From: Odiellus spinosus | Taxonomy: Eukaryota > Arthropoda > Arachnida > Opiliones > Phalangiidae | DNA: 64,000 nucleotides | Direction of reading: 5' to 3' | Assembly: GCA_963920705.1 (NCBI GenBank) | Contig: OY987239.1 | Coordinates: forward strand, 7,307,871 to 7,371,870 | Notes under the pieces: model-generated | Database searches by the model: none | Seen by the model: only the letters and a program-made list of their open reading frames with translations | Told to the model about the DNA's origin: nothing | Program-made: the position numbers and the translations under genes | Shown: one piece after another, positions 33,436-46,159 of the stretch | Position numbering within the stretch: the first letter of the stretch is position 1 | Layout of the letters: every line of letters begins with the position of its first letter

Positions 33436-36400
33436 TTAAAGTTCGAAGTCGTTCAGTTTCCGTTTAAGTTTGAAGAAACCGAGAAAGAAGGCATGATCAA
33501 GAAATTTGTAAATAGCTGGAATAGACATTCCTAGGCAAATCCCTAAATTGCCACCGATAAATCCAAATATTTCCAAACTCTATTTAGATTCAAAGTTATT
33601 TATAAATGAAGGTTTATTTCGGAATGTCTGTGTTTAACTCACCCCGTATTTAGGTTGATGATTGTAAATCAGGGACCGGTAAGTAAGCAAGTACATGTGA
33701 ACAATGACAGTGTCATCCGTATCCGTAAAATTGTAACTTGAAAAGAGAAATTGATTTCTTTAAAATCAAACGCAGCAATTTGATTTCTTTAGCCCTAGTG
33801 TTAAATAAGGCAGTGATTGAGTGAGCGTTGAAAATATGATTTTCACTCACCAACTATCCCCGAAGCATTGCATCTAAGATTAAAATATGATGTTATAAAC
33901 TGATAAATATAATCAGAGGTATATAATAACCCCCTTCGGGGGGAAGTATGAAAGCCCCTATACTACCAATGCTAAAAATCACGAACAACAAGAGCCCGCT
34001 GCTGACTATCTAGGCCACTAACTCGCGCTGGACTTCTCAATGTCGTTACTCTAGTAAATGGTCTTTGTATAAACAAGACGGCTCGATTTGTGTTTAGAAC
34101 TTCCTGTCTCAGGAGTCAGGCTGTCTGTTAAAATGGAGTCGAAGGTTGACTTCAGCTCGCGAGTTCCGGAAGTGTGCGTAGGGAAAATTTAGTGAGGTTC
34201 AAAATGGTGTAACTATTTTTTGGGAGTAAAGCGGTGTGTCGATCCGCCGCGATTTACGCCGGGCACTCGTTGTTCGTCGATTTTGCCTACCTTTCATACT
34301 TCCCCCCCGGAGGGGGTTATTATATACCTCCGATATAATCTTAAATAAATTTATATTTATAATATCCTCTTGAGTATACCACATCGAACCACGGTCCTTC
34401 CACCTATTTGAAATTACCCTTTGGATTAAGCGCAAAGAAGTGATATGTGTTAAGCTAATGACTGGCCAATCTCGCGACTCAAATCCATCTAGCGGTGGTA
34501 GCTTGAAACTCTCCCAATGCACGCTGGGATATCCCGTTTCCTGTCAAGAGGAATGACGTGGGGTAGGGGTAGGGAGATTTAACTAGATTTTTCCGCGAGA
34601 TGGCGTAGAGCTTCAACTTTCTACCTCTCTCCCGTTTAGGGCCGAATTCGAAGGGCTCTATGTGGATGAAGAATTAATAGGCTTTGGTTTCCAGAAAAGA
34701 CATTTTGGACAGTGCCTTCTCTAATACTAGGCCTCGAAATACCAGCTACAAGGTTTTTATTTTGGTCATTTTCAAATTGCAAGTTGTCCGAGATAGATGT
34801 CACTTTCCTGAGGAATCTATCTGGGGATTGCGAAATGAATAACCAATCGCGAGTCTCGCGTCGCCAAGAGTCAATTAGATAAGGCTCTATCGAAGTAAGA
34901 TCGTAGAGCCCCTAGGTCATAATATAGAGATCTCGAGTTTTTATAAATTGATATAGGAATTGTTAATTTTAAATATAAATATTTAAAATCACTGTTTAAT
35001 TATTTGACGCTTAAAATAAATCCTAATTAATTCTTACAAACGCGTATTCTCGGTTATTAACCTAACATTTATGAATTTTCCGCATACATTAGAATTTCCC
35101 GCCTTTTTTATCCTCAAGAAAGCGACATCTATCGATAGTATTAGAAAAGGCAGTGTTTTTTATCTCAATTTGACGAGATTCAGAAGCCTCTAGAGGGCGA
35201 ACCATAGATTTTGTCAACTTTCACCGCAAGGAAACCGTGTTCAGCGTCATAATTTCTATCACGTACTAAATTTTGAAACACATTAACAGAAGCCATTTTT
35301 AATGTTAAATATCCCTCATTCATCGAAGAGAATATTATAAATAACTGCGCTTAAAATGTCATACCTCTTGAGATAATCCTAAGGAAAATCGGCTCGACTG
35401 CATGTCATACATTTCGAGGCTAATTAAGAGAAAATTTTATTCATTATTATTAACAATTAAAATAACAACCTTGTGGCTTACTCGCATCTATTAGGACATT
35501 CTATATCGCAAGACTCGAGGTAGTTTGTGTCTGAGTTGTTGTAACAGTACGCTTCACAAATAAAGTTTTAAATTAATAATTTCTACTAATGAGAGTTCTC
35601 AAAGTTTTCGAATTTCAAACGATAATATACCAAGATATTTTTGGTTTGCGTCCGCTTGCGCAGTTTCCCACTTGCGCATTTTAATTTGTGCGGTTTCCTA
35701 TTTGCGCATTTCCATTTGCGCGGTTCCCATTGCGCAGTTTTCCATTTGCGCAGTTTGCCATTCGAGCTGTCCACAAGAGGGACAGGCTAGTTCGAGTGAT
35801 TAACTAACCTAGCTTATAATATAAGAGGGACAGGTTAGTTCGAGTGATTAACTAACCTAATCTAACATAACTTGCAAATGAACACTGCGCAAATGAAAAA
35901 AGCGCAAATGGTAACTGCGGAAATGGAAACCTGCGCAAATGAAAAACTACGCAAAAGGAAATGCGCTTGTAGGAACTGCGCAAAAGGGAACTGCGCAATT
36001 GGAACCTTACCATATTTTTAAGGGAAAAGTGAGCGGTTAATTCAGAGATTTTGTTTTTTTTATGAACTTGTTATGGAAAAATTAAAGCCCATAAAAATAA
36101 ACGGTTAACACTATTCAAAAGTAGAATAATTGAAATATTAGAATAATTATTATTTAACCGAAATTCTAAATGGAAATTGAAATACTAATAGTTAAAGGTT
36201 CGACTCTTTCTGTCGATGTTACGCGATTACTTTTGGTCCGATTGCTATCGTTTTAATTTTTATTAATAGCGACGCGAACGAAGTATTTAACGAACTAGTC
36301 AACTATTTTATAATTAGAAGAAAGCCGATTTTTGAGTAGTTTACGAGGAAACGTCAAAGATGTCGCTACCTATCGAAAATCACGATTTCCCGGTTGAGAT

Positions 36401-38748
36401 ACGGGCAACGGCAAAAATAAATAATTCGGCCGTTTTTCGGTTTATCGACGTTAACTATCTTTCGCTTTATATTTGTTTAGCGAATAAAAATACTTTTTTA
36501 AGAGACGAATTTCAACGCCATCTAGGATTTTTATCTCAAAATACAAAACCATTTATTTCCCCCTTAACTGATACCAGAAGCCGATGAAACCCTCCTTTGA
36601 AGTCTATTACTCCCGGGTCTTGTCTACCCCTCTCTGTATGGGTTATTCTCAAAAGGCGCGATTCGTACGCCTCCTAACGGTAGATGTTTTCGGAGCGGGA
36701 GCTCGTCGAGCGAATATCTCTAGCAGCCTCGGAGTTCGTCAAAAAAACGTCGTCGTTTGTGGAGAGAGAGAATTTCCAATTTTCCGTGGACAGGGGGGAT
36801 GAAGTAGGACCCCTTCTAACTCGTAAAATTGGGAATTTTACCCATACAGAGAGGAGCGCTATATGGAACATTGGAGTAGTAGACTTCAAAGGAGGGTTTC
36901 ATCGGCTTCTGCTGATACCTTGGTTATGCCTTTGAAACACGAGCATTCATACGTTTAAAAACTCACAATAGTCACCAACGCATTTCTTGGTCATTGCAGT
37001 AAGTATATGATACCTAGCGGGAACGCAATTGCAACGTTGCATGAGACGATTGCTGCGACATCTCACTAAACAATTCTTAAAAATGTTCAACTTAGTTAAT
37101 TATGATCTAGTATGATTAATCAGTTTATATTTTTGATAAATAAAAAATGTATTTTCTAGAGTATTAGAGCCCCATATTCACTCAACGTTTTCCAGCATTA
37201 GCTCTCGCTTTTCAAAGAGAATCTTGCATAAATAAATTTATATATCAACGTCTACGTCACTAGAAGCCAGAAATCGTGGGTTAAACCAGAAGCCGATGAA
37301 ACCCTCCTTTGAAGTCTATTACTCCCGGGTCTCGTCTACCCTTCTCTGTATGGGTTAGTTTCAAAAAGCGCGATTCGTACGCCTCCTAACGGTAGATATT
37401 TTCGAAGCGGGTGTTCGTCGAGCGAATATCTCTAGCAGCCTTGGAGTTCGTCAAAAAAAAAAAACGTCGTTTGTGGAGAGAGAGAATTTCCAATTTTCCG
37501 TAGACAGGGGGGATGAAGTAGGACCCCTCCGATCTCGTAAAATTGGGAATTTTACCCATACAGAGAGGCGCGCTATGTAGAACATTAGAGTAGTAGACTT
37601 CAAAGGAGGCTTTCATCGGCTTCTGGTTAAACTAATTTCGCTTTACTTTAAAACCATAGAATGTTTTCTAGATAACGTTTATTTCCATATTTAGATAATT
37701 TTCTAATCGGTTAAAAGTTAAAATTGCTGTGTTAAAATTATACATACCTATATATAGAAATATATATGTATGTAAATGCATGTATATTTATATCTGTAAA
37801 AATATATGTATAAAATGTGTGTAAAAATATGTGACTATATGTGAATGTGTGAATATATATGGTTGTAAAAATATGTGAATATATATGTACAAAATGTATG
37901 CGAATATGTGTGTAAAATATATGTGAATATATGTGTGTAAAATATATGTGAATATATGTGTGTAAAATATATGTGAATATACATGTACAAAATATATGTG
38001 AATACATATGTGTGTAAAATATATGTGAATATATATGTACAAAATGTATGTGTGTAATATATGTGTGTAAAATATATGTGAATATATATGTGTGTAAAAT
38101 ATATGTGAATATATATGTGTGTAAAATATATGTGAATATATATGTGTGTAAAATATATGTGAATATATATGTGTGTAAAATATATGTGAATATATATGTG
38201 TGTAAAATATATGTGAATATATATGTGTGTAAAATATATGTGAATATATATGTGTGTAAAATATATGTGAATATATATGTGTGTAAAATATATGTGAATA
38301 TATATGTGTGTAAAATATATGTGAATATATATGCGTGTAAAATATATGTGAATATATATGTGTGTAAAATATATGTGAATATATATATGTACAAAATATA
38401 TGTAAATATATATATACAAAATGTATGTAAATATATATATACAAAATGTATGTAAATATATATATACAAAATGTATGTAAATATATATATACAAAATGTA
38501 TGTAAATATATATATACAAAATGTATGTAAATATATATATACAAAATGTATGTAAATAGATATATGTACAAAATGTATGCAAATATATATATACAAAATG
38601 TATGTAAATATATATATGTACAAAATGTATCTAAATATATATATGTACAAAATGTATGTGAATATATATGTGTGTATATGTACAAAATTTATGTGAATAT
38701 ATGTGTAAAATATATGTGAATATATATATATGTAGAAAATGTATGTGA

Positions 38749-38791
<43 letters not shown>

Positions 38792-41700
38792 TTTTATATA
38801 ATAGTAATCTAAACTACTGTACATATTATTGATGTTATTTAAATTTGGAAATTAAACCATAAATTTATTTGAACGATTTTTCCCTAGGTCGTCTTTATCG
38901 GTTTTATGGAAAATATTTAATCATAATTAAATCTTTGGAGTAGAACTATATTTTTCAAGATATTAAATTGACCTTTCTCTAACAATTAATGTGTGTTACT
39001 TATCGGGTTTGACCCGAAGCAGATAAAGAGAATTCGCAACTACCTCTTTTTTGTAATTATTCAAAAAAATGGCTAATTCCAAGTTAATAAGCTCTTAATT
39101 TAAGCTCCAGAAGACAGTAAAAATGTTATTTCTTATAAATAAAAACCACTTAATGAAAAACTTAAAATTAAGGCAGAAACACAAAACAATGTCTTACGTA
39201 TCTCCCTAACGGTTTGGTAAAGTTACTTTCGGCCCAATCTTTAGAGTAGTTTCGACAAGCCGTCCTGAATGGTGGTTCAAGCAACAGAATTTGACTCTGA
39301 AAATATAATGAGTTATACCATTGTACTTTTTTAACATAATTTTTATTAATGGATAAAATCTACTGAATTATGATGTATATTATCTGTTTGATTAAAAATA
39401 GACTATTTTTCATTCGAGTTAACTTATTCGAAGATAAAGTAAAAAATATAATCCATATCCGTTTTTATCCAAAAAAATGGCTTTATCTTAGAATATTATC
39501 CGCGTTATACGTTCGGATAAAAAAATTCGAAATTTATTTTCGTGAAAAATAACGAATAAAAAGATGATTTAAAATCTTAGTTTCGTCGTTTTTATTTTTA
39601 TCCTTCAAATTAAAAGTCAATTTGAAATATTTTTTCTATTTTTTAGACTAGTTCTGGAAACGCGAATTTTCTTATCCATCGTTATACGTTTGAAAAGGAG
39701 TAATTTGTTCGTAGATAATGCGCCAAACGCTTATCTTCGGGTAAACCTTATACATTTAACAATTATAGTGACAAACAATTTATCCGAAAATAAATTATCT
39801 GAAAAAATAGTTTACCATTTACCCTGGTTCCAAAAAGTTCGTATAAATTTCCAGGTAAAATCCGAGTTCTCTGTTCCGTTTCCAACGGTATAGCGAACGG
39901 GCTATGAATGAAAACCATGCCTTGACGCGGTCTCTCATCCCCCTCAAGCGTTTCATTCTCGTCAAATTTTAAAGCGAAATAGTAGTCGACTTCAAATAAA
40001 AGATTGAGATTTATTGAATTACTTTTATGAGATTATTTAGATCCAAATTCATAAGTCAAGTTCAGCAAGCCTTCTTTTTGAAAATAAAAAGTCCCGTTTT
40101 TCATCGCTTTGCAGTTAAACAATCATTAATAGCCCTTAGTTTTTAGTTTTGTTAATTTAAAAACTCCCCACACGTTTATATTTATTTGCCCATATCATTT
40201 ATGTATACTGTTTCCTTAAACCCCCTTCTGTACCACTCTGTTTCTTCGCTTAATACCTTTGTCGTGTTCCAATCTATCACGTGGTTTTTTATAATTTTAT
40301 GTATGCACTGCCTTCTCTAATACAAGGCCTCGTAACCAGCTACCAGGTTCAGGGACGGAAATAAGCACAAGTCACTGGTCATTTGACCGATAAATTTTCC
40401 AAATGTCCGATAACTTTTTATTTTTAAGAGGGGGTCACTGGACAAATGTCCGATTAAAAAAAAGTACTTTTCAATACAGGAAATTTAGCGTTGTCCGGTA
40501 ATTTTGTTAAATGTCCGATAACTTTTGAATTTTTAAGGGGGGTTACTGGACATTTGTCCAATAAGAAAAATTTCTTATTTCCGTCCCTGACCAGGTTTTT
40601 ATTTTGGTCATTTTCAATTTGCAAGTTGTTCGAGGTAGATGTCACTTTCCTCAAGAATCTGTCTGGGGATTACGTAATGAATAACCAATCGTGAGTCTCG
40701 TGTTACCAATAGCCAATTAGATAAGACTCTATCGAAGTAAGATCGTAGAGCCCCTAGCGACATCTAGGTGATAATATAGAGATCTTGAGTTAAATTTATG
40801 ATTTGATTTAGAAATTGTTAATTTAAATATAGATATTTTAAAATTATTGTTTAATTATTTGACACTTAAAATAAATCCCAATTAATTCTTACAAACGCGT
40901 ATTTTCGGTTATTAATCGAACATTTATGAATTTCCCGCTTTTTTTATCCTCAAGAAAGCGACATCTAACGATATGTTTGAAATCGGTACTCCGCCCCCAT
41001 TTTTTCCTAAGGATAGGCCTAGTATTAGAGGAGGCAGTGGCTTGATAACAGGTACGGCAAATGAGCCTTTTTGGTGAGTTATCCATTGATTGGGAAGATA
41101 TCAGCTTATTAATAGACTAGACAAGTATTTCGAAGCCATGCAGTTGCAATTTCGTAAATAAATTAAAATAATTTCCAAACTCATCACCATAGCAAATAAG
41201 TTTAGTTTATAAGATTAGATAGATAGCAAGAATAGATTCAACACAAAAATATCTAACCGTACGCTATACCTCTGGTATAACGCTAGTTTCGAGCGGGTGG
41301 AGCTTACTAGATATGACGTTATACGCGTTTTTATTTTCAACCTATCACGAGCTTTCGAGGTCCGCGACAGAGAGCTAGCTCTGCCGGCAGCGCCTATCCC
41401 CGCAGCCTGATATCCTCCCCCCCCCCCCCGCACTTATCGTAGAAAACCGCCAATCGCTTCCTGTGCACGTGACATGAGGCGCGGCGTATGACCTCCGTAG
41501 GCTCCATCCGCTTGAGACTAGCGCGCGGACAAAGGCATAGCTCTTCCATATTCTTGTGTTGAATCTATTCTTGACAATAGTTTTGACTTACGCATTTGCC
41601 TAACTCCTTTGACTTGTCTCAAAGGTGAGGAATGCCACTGATGGTTAATGGTAAAACAAGAAAATAAACCTCTGTGAGACCAAGCTACATTTCTATTGCA

Positions 41701-44700
41701 TACAAAAAAAGAGTTTTGGTTGATATATTCGAGAAATTCAAGATTTACTAAACAAGGCTCGCTATACTTATGTAAGTTTTGTTCAATGTATCCCGCGTAA
41801 CCCGTGACATTTGCGAAACTGAATAGAAATTCTGGAGTAATTCGTACATCATTGAGTTCTTCCATGGTTAAGGTGCTCAATACGGCATATAAATCCTTAT
41901 AAGAAATTCTCTTTTCGTTACTAACATTTAAATAAACACGATTGGAGACTGTCAAATAATTTCGTGCCAAGCTCGCGAATTTAAACTTTACAAATTGAGG
42001 CTCGGAATTCGTGTAATTTTTATTAATTCCGATTTATATTATCGGTTTGATTAAAAATAGACTATTTTTCATTCGAGTTAACTTATTCGAAGAAAAAGTA
42101 AAAAACGTAATCCATATCCGTTTTTATCCAAAAATGGCCTTATCTTAGAATATTATCCGCGTTATACGTTCGGACAGAAGCCAATGAAACCCTCCTTTGA
42201 AGTCTACTACTCTAATGTTCCATATAGCGCTCCTCTCTGTACGGGTAAAATTCACAATTTTACGAGATCAGAGGGGTCCTACTTCATACCCCCCTGTCTA
42301 CGCAAAATTGGAAATTCTCTCTCTCCACAAACGACGACGTTTTTTTGACGAATTCCGAGAGATATTCGCTCGACGAACTCCCGCTCCGAAAATATCTACC
42401 GTTAGGAGGCGTACGAATCGCGCTTTTTGAATCTAACCCATACAGAGAGGGGTAAACAAGACCCGGGAGTAATAGACTTCAAAGGAGGGTTTCATCGGCT
42501 TCTGGTTCGGATAAAAAAATATGATTTAAAATCTTAGTTTCGTTGTTTTATTTATATTCTTCGAATTAAAAGTCAATTTGAAATATTTTTCTTATATTTT
42601 AGACTGATTCTGGAAACGCAAATTTTCTTATCCATCGTTATACGTTTGAAAACGAGTAATTTGTTCGTAGATAAAGCGCCAAACGCTTATCTTCGGGCAA
42701 ACCTGACACGTTTAACAATTATACGAATATACATATTTCATTTTTCGTTACAAACAATTTATCCGAAAATAAAATAACAGAAGATAATGGATATCCGATT
42801 CCGAGCTCTAAGAATAACCAACGAACTAATTTCTTTCGTTATTCTATGGAAGCGTATTAAGTGAAAAATAAAATGGACGTCAAGTGTATGTAAAAATAGC
42901 CTCGCGAATTTTTCTAATTACTGAAGACTAAATACGCGAGCTTAGCGCTAGATTTATTTGACAAGGTCGCGTGTCTCGATCACCTTACAGAAAAACTGTT
43001 CTTCTTTGCACACTTGTCTTTGAATCGAGTTATGTTACAAAGTTTTGATTTCATGAACCTGTAAATAATACCATGAAAATAATACAGCTTGTCTACTGTT
43101 TAATAAATTAAATTTTAGTTTATCGATTTAGAAGTAATTAAGAAAGCTCAGCTAAGCTAATGTTTTGAACATTTTGTAACCCATTCAGGCACCATCCTCT
43201 CTATTATTTCAAATACCTTAAATCACTCTCTCATATTTAAATCTATGTTTAACTAGAGAAGCATTGTACCCGGTAAAAGCGCTCGTAATGTTTTTTTTTC
43301 AAACTACCTTTAACTGTATTAACTCGAATTCAGTGGACAGTCGGACCACAATATCAGTTATCAGTTAAAAAAATATTGTACGTATATGCAGTAAATAACA
43401 TTACAGTTTCGTAAAGGTGCAAGCGACTTGGCCTTTGCCACAAATGTAATCTAAACCAACTATAAATAAAGGTTATTATTAAAGAAAAACCTTGGCTAAG
43501 GAAGAAAACAACCTAATAAGTGTTTTTTTTATCGATTCCTTAGATAATCCAACAATAAAAGGTTTACCAATCAAATATTAAACTAGAAATAAATCCCAAT
43601 TAATTCAAATGCGTACTCTCGGTTACGAACCTAGTATTTATGAATTTTCCGCCTACAATTGATTTTCCCGCCCTTTTTATCCTCAAGAAAGCGACATCTA
43701 GCGATATTTTTAAATCGGTACCAACGCCCCCATTATTTTCTTAAGGATAGGCCTAGTATTAGGGAAGGCAGTGTCTAGTAGCAGAAGCCGATGAAACCCT
43801 CCTTAGAAGTCTATTACTCCCGGGTCTTGTCTACCCCTCTCTGTATGGGTTATTCTCAAAAGGCGCGATTCGTACGCCTCCTAACGGTAAATATTTTCGG
43901 AGCGGGAGCTCGTCGAGCGAATATCTCTAGCAGCCTTGGAGTTCGTCCAAAAACGTCGTCGTTTGTAGAGAGAGAGAATTTCAAATTTTCCGTAGACAGG
44001 GGGGATGAAGTAGGACCCCTTCTAACTCGTAAAATTGGGAATTTTACCCATATATGGAACATTGGAGTAGTAGATATCAAAGGAGGGTTTCATCGGCTTC
44101 TGCTAGACTGCTAGTAGGTAAAGCAAGGTTTTTTTTTCACTCCATCCTTCGACACTTACGGGTGATTATAGCAAACTGAAACTGCTGGCAGGAAAACGAT
44201 ATCCGGAAATACGACTTCTACATTTACTACCATCGGATGTTCCATGATTTGACAGTACAAATCGATGTTCTGTTTAGTAAAAAACCCGAGGGAGACGAGG
44301 CATATCGATAGATAAATTAATCTTCTTGCCTAATAATTTAAATAAATTCAAGTTAAGCAGATTGACAAGGGTTAAGCTTTCATTAAGACTAGTGCTCGGA
44401 ATCGCATTACTACTCTATTCATATTTTTTCCTATTTTTATAGATTATTTGTGAATTCAGATAAAAAAATATATAATGGTTTGGTTTACTGGAATTCAAAC
44501 AGTTACTCCCATTTCACCCAAATACATCCCCCAATTACCATTTTGTCCAATCCAAATTAACCCAATTCCCATTTCCCCTTTTCCCAATTCCCCCAATTAC
44601 CATTTTGCCCAATCCAATTTAACCCAATTCCCATTTCCCTTTTTCCAATTCCCTCAATTACCATTTTGTCCAATCCAATTTAACCCAATTCCCATTTCCC

Positions 44701-45666
44701 CTTTTCCCAATTCCCCCAATTACCATTTTGCCCAATCCAATTTAACCCAATTCCCATTTCCCCTTTCCCAATTCCTCCAATTACCATTTTACGGAATCCA
44801 ATTTAACCCAATTCCCATTTCTCTTTTCCCAATTCCCCCAATTACCATTTTGCCCAATCCAATTTAACCCAATTCCCATTTCTCTTTTCCCAATTCCCCC
44901 AATTACCATTTTGTCCAATCCAATTTAACCCAATTCCCATTTCCCCTTTTCCAATTCCCTCAATTACCATTTTGTCCAATCCAATTTAATCCAATTCCCA
45001 TTTCCCCTTTTCCAATTCCCTCAATTACCATTTTGTCCAATCCAATTTAATCCAATTCCCATTTCCCCTTTTCCAATTCCCCCAATTACAATTTTGCCCA
45101 ATCCAATTTAACCCAATTCCTATTTACCCTTTTCTAATTCCCCCAATTATCATTTTGCCGAATCCAATTTAACCCAAATCGCATTTCCCCTTTCCCAATT
45201 CCTCTAATTACCATTTTACGGAATCCAATTTAACCCAATTCCCATTTCCCCTTTTCGAATTCCCTCAATTACCATTTTGTCCAATCCAATTTAACCCAAT
45301 TCCCATTTCCATTTTTCCAATTCCCCCAATTACCATTAGCCAAACGCTAATCTTCGGGTAAACCTTTTAACAATTATACGAATATACAAATTTTATTTTT
45401 TTAGTTGCAATTTATCCGAAAATAAAATATCTGAAAATATACGAATAACAGAAGATAATGGATATCCGATTCCGATCTCTACTTACTTTATTAAGATACA
45501 CGTAAAATCCTAATGATTTTTCTTCATTTGTACTGTTCGGTTTAGGTTTTCCTTTAAATTTTACAGTTTCCAAACTAAAATCTATTTTCTGATTACCATA
45601 ATGTAAGGGTCGCCGAAACCGTCTAGGTTTAGACCTACCGTAATCACTGGGGGAATTATAATACAT
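33436..45666 (-). CDS. Pickpocket-type DEG/ENaC channel, complete
   Basis: Eleven minus-strand exons join in phase: 45666-45487, 44329-44160, 41971-41592, 39989-39823, 39296-39198, 37075-36967, 35551-35482, 35419-35365, 33873-33851, 33736-33643 and 33579-33436 (stop TAA); 496 residues. A cytosolic N-terminus is followed by TM1 (about 63-80), then PAVSVCYN (family FPAVTxCN), SCFTIN (CYTFN-like), GMVFIHSPF and PPFRTACRNY. The cysteine frame NCLVRC...CNC...C...C..C and QCFGDSC follow, then TM2 with GGNLGICLGMS; GMS is the G/SxS selectivity filter (466-468). The HG gating motif before TM1 reads LG. DEG/ENaC channels pass sodium in mechano- and chemosensory cells. Exon 9 is only 23 nt. The exon-3 acceptor (CGCGAG) is weak. 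Introns are full of MITEs and satellites. Confidence 0.93.
33914..34332. mobile_element. F3 copy 2
   Basis: Duplication ATATAAT at 33907-33913 and 34333-34339; the right terminus reads CCTCCG. In intron 8 of the DEG/ENaC gene. Confidence 0.9.
34710..35155 (+). mobile_element. F5 copy
   Basis: Both termini present (CAGTGCC variant). The sequence between GCGACATCTA and the right terminus is shortened. In DEG/ENaC intron 8. Confidence 0.78.
35641..36013. mobile_element. Foldback element, copy 2
   Basis: Reverse orientation relative to 16437-16925: GGTTTGCGTCCGCTTGCGC at the left and GGAACCTTACCA at the right. The 15-bp tandem expansion is missing, and the centre (CAGGCTAGTTCGAGTG) is partly doubled. 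In DEG/ENaC intron 6. Confidence 0.78.
36360..36959 (+). pseudogene. Short open frame interrupted by MITE-1
   Basis: ATG at 36360 opens about 71 codons that run into MITE-1 copy 13. Ignoring the element and one duplication copy, the same frame would go on for some 13 codons to TAA near 36955. It lies antisense in intron 6 of the DEG/ENaC gene, has no recognised motif and no splice support. It may be a nested gene broken by the element or simply a chance frame. Confidence 0.2.
36575..36911. mobile_element. MITE-1 copy 13
   Basis: Duplication CTGATAC at 36568-36574 and 36912-36918; about 50 bp from the donor of DEG/ENaC exon 6. Confidence 0.92.
37287..37625. mobile_element. MITE-1 copy 14
   Basis: Duplication GTTAAAC at 37280-37286 and 37626-37632. 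Confidence 0.92.
37740..38790. repeat. AT-rich minisatellite, about 27-bp unit
   Basis: Units such as TGTGTGTAAAATATATGTGA plus ATATATA, grading into TACAAAATGTATGTAAATAT units and ending in an (AT)n run at 38756-38788. Minus frames of up to 315 codons are repeat artefacts. In DEG/ENaC intron 5. Confidence 0.95.
39334..39805. mobile_element. F4 fragment
   Basis: F4 body (GTTATACGTTCGGATAAAAAA, CGTTATACGTTTGAAAA) without either terminus. Ends 17 bp before DEG/ENaC exon 4, so it supplies part of the intron next to the donor. Confidence 0.75.
40306..41039 (+). mobile_element. F5 copy carrying a nested hAT-like MITE
   Basis: Both F5 termini are present. The host sequence ACCAGGTT is interrupted at 40350-40589 and resumes after a duplicated ACCAGGTT. 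In DEG/ENaC intron 3. Confidence 0.85.
40350..40589. mobile_element. hAT-type MITE nested in F5
   Basis: 240 bp with perfect termini CAGGGACGGAAATAAG...CTTATTTCCGTCCCTG and a perfect 8-bp duplication ACCAGGTT at 40342-40349 and 40590-40597. CAGGG ends plus an 8-bp duplication are the hAT hallmark. The body repeats AAATGTCCGATAACTTTT. Confidence 0.93.
41998..42808. mobile_element. F4 copy split by MITE-1
   Basis: F4 sequence stops at GTTCGGA, resumes after MITE-1 copy 15 with the same GTTCGGA, and ends CCGAGCTC|TA. In DEG/ENaC intron 2; the left terminus is only 27 bp from exon 3. Confidence 0.85.
42175..42504. mobile_element. MITE-1 copy 15, nested in F4
   Basis: Duplication GTTCGGA at 42168-42174 and 42505-42511, formed from F4 sequence, so MITE-1 moved after F4. 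Confidence 0.93.
43160..43350. repeat. F7 dispersed repeat
   Basis: AACCCATTCAGGCACC...TTAACTCGAATTCAGTGGAC. Two further diverged copies lie near 63280-63460 and 63490-63720. Confidence 0.7.
43567..43773 (+). mobile_element. F5 right part joined to another repeat
   Basis: Begins with ACCAATCAAATATTAAACTA, which is the arm of the palindromic element at 51462-51735, and switches at AAATAAATCCCAATTAATTC into the F5 right half ending GGCAGTG. Confidence 0.7.
43782..44102. mobile_element. MITE-1 copy 16
   Basis: Flanks CTAGTAG/CTAGACT match 5 of 7. Small internal deletion. Ends 57 bp from DEG/ENaC exon 2. Confidence 0.88.
44392..45479. mobile_element. F4 copy swollen by an internal minisatellite
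   Basis: Left end GCTCGGAATCG after CTAGT and right end ATATCCGATTCCGATCTC|TA are F4 termini. Between them lies the array at 44500-45335. The right TA is 5-6 bp inside DEG/ENaC intron 1, next to the donor GTAAGTA. Confidence 0.75.
44500..45335. repeat. 62-64 bp minisatellite inside F4
   Basis: About 13 units combining CCCAATTACCATTTTGTCC, AATCCAATTTAACCC and AATTCCCATTTCCCC. A plus frame of 130 codons (Pro/Asn/Ile-rich) is an artefact. Confidence 0.93.
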
Positions 45667-46159
45667 TCAGACTCTAGCCAATACTCCTAACTTCGTAGCG
45701 AGAATAAATAATTAGGCTTAAATTTATATTATTTAATTATATACAATATCTGATTAAATTATTTACTCTTTCAATCTTGATTATCCGTATTTAAACAATT
45801 TACCCTAACCAGATGCGATAGGTCCAAGCTTAGAACTTCGAATGACGTTCTACACGATTCGCTCTACAACTGGTACCAAAGCTTGTTTGTTACTAATCGC
45901 GTGCTTAAAAGGTAACGAAATAAAAAGATTCCTTCCCGTGGGATCATAACACGTGCAAATCACCTGTGCCATGAAAAAGAAGTGACGCTTTTTTCAGAAC
46001 TGTGTAACAACGCCCCGTGAATGAACTTTCTCTCCATATTCCGGATTCAGTTGGTTTTCGCCAGGTATTTTCAATGTTGAAAGACGTTCTTTAAATCTCT
46101 CACGAACACGCTAATCGTACCCTTGATTTCCGATCTACATCTTTGTTTTTTAATTTCAT

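Noticed and set aside
34199..34522. 107-codon minus frame as an exon of the DEG/ENaC gene
   Set aside because: Exons 8 and 9 join in phase without it. It carries none of the expected cysteines and partly covers F3.
37738..38685. 315-codon minus-strand frame rich in Tyr, Ile and Thr
   Set aside because: Product of the 27-bp AT-rich repeat; parallel frames are open as well.
44475..44867. 130-codon Pro/Asn/Ile-rich frame
   Set aside because: Translation of the 62-64-bp minisatellite.
45900..46110. 38-codon minus frame with a possible acceptor, ending in TGA
   Set aside because: Poor polypyrimidine tract, no upstream partner exon and no motif.
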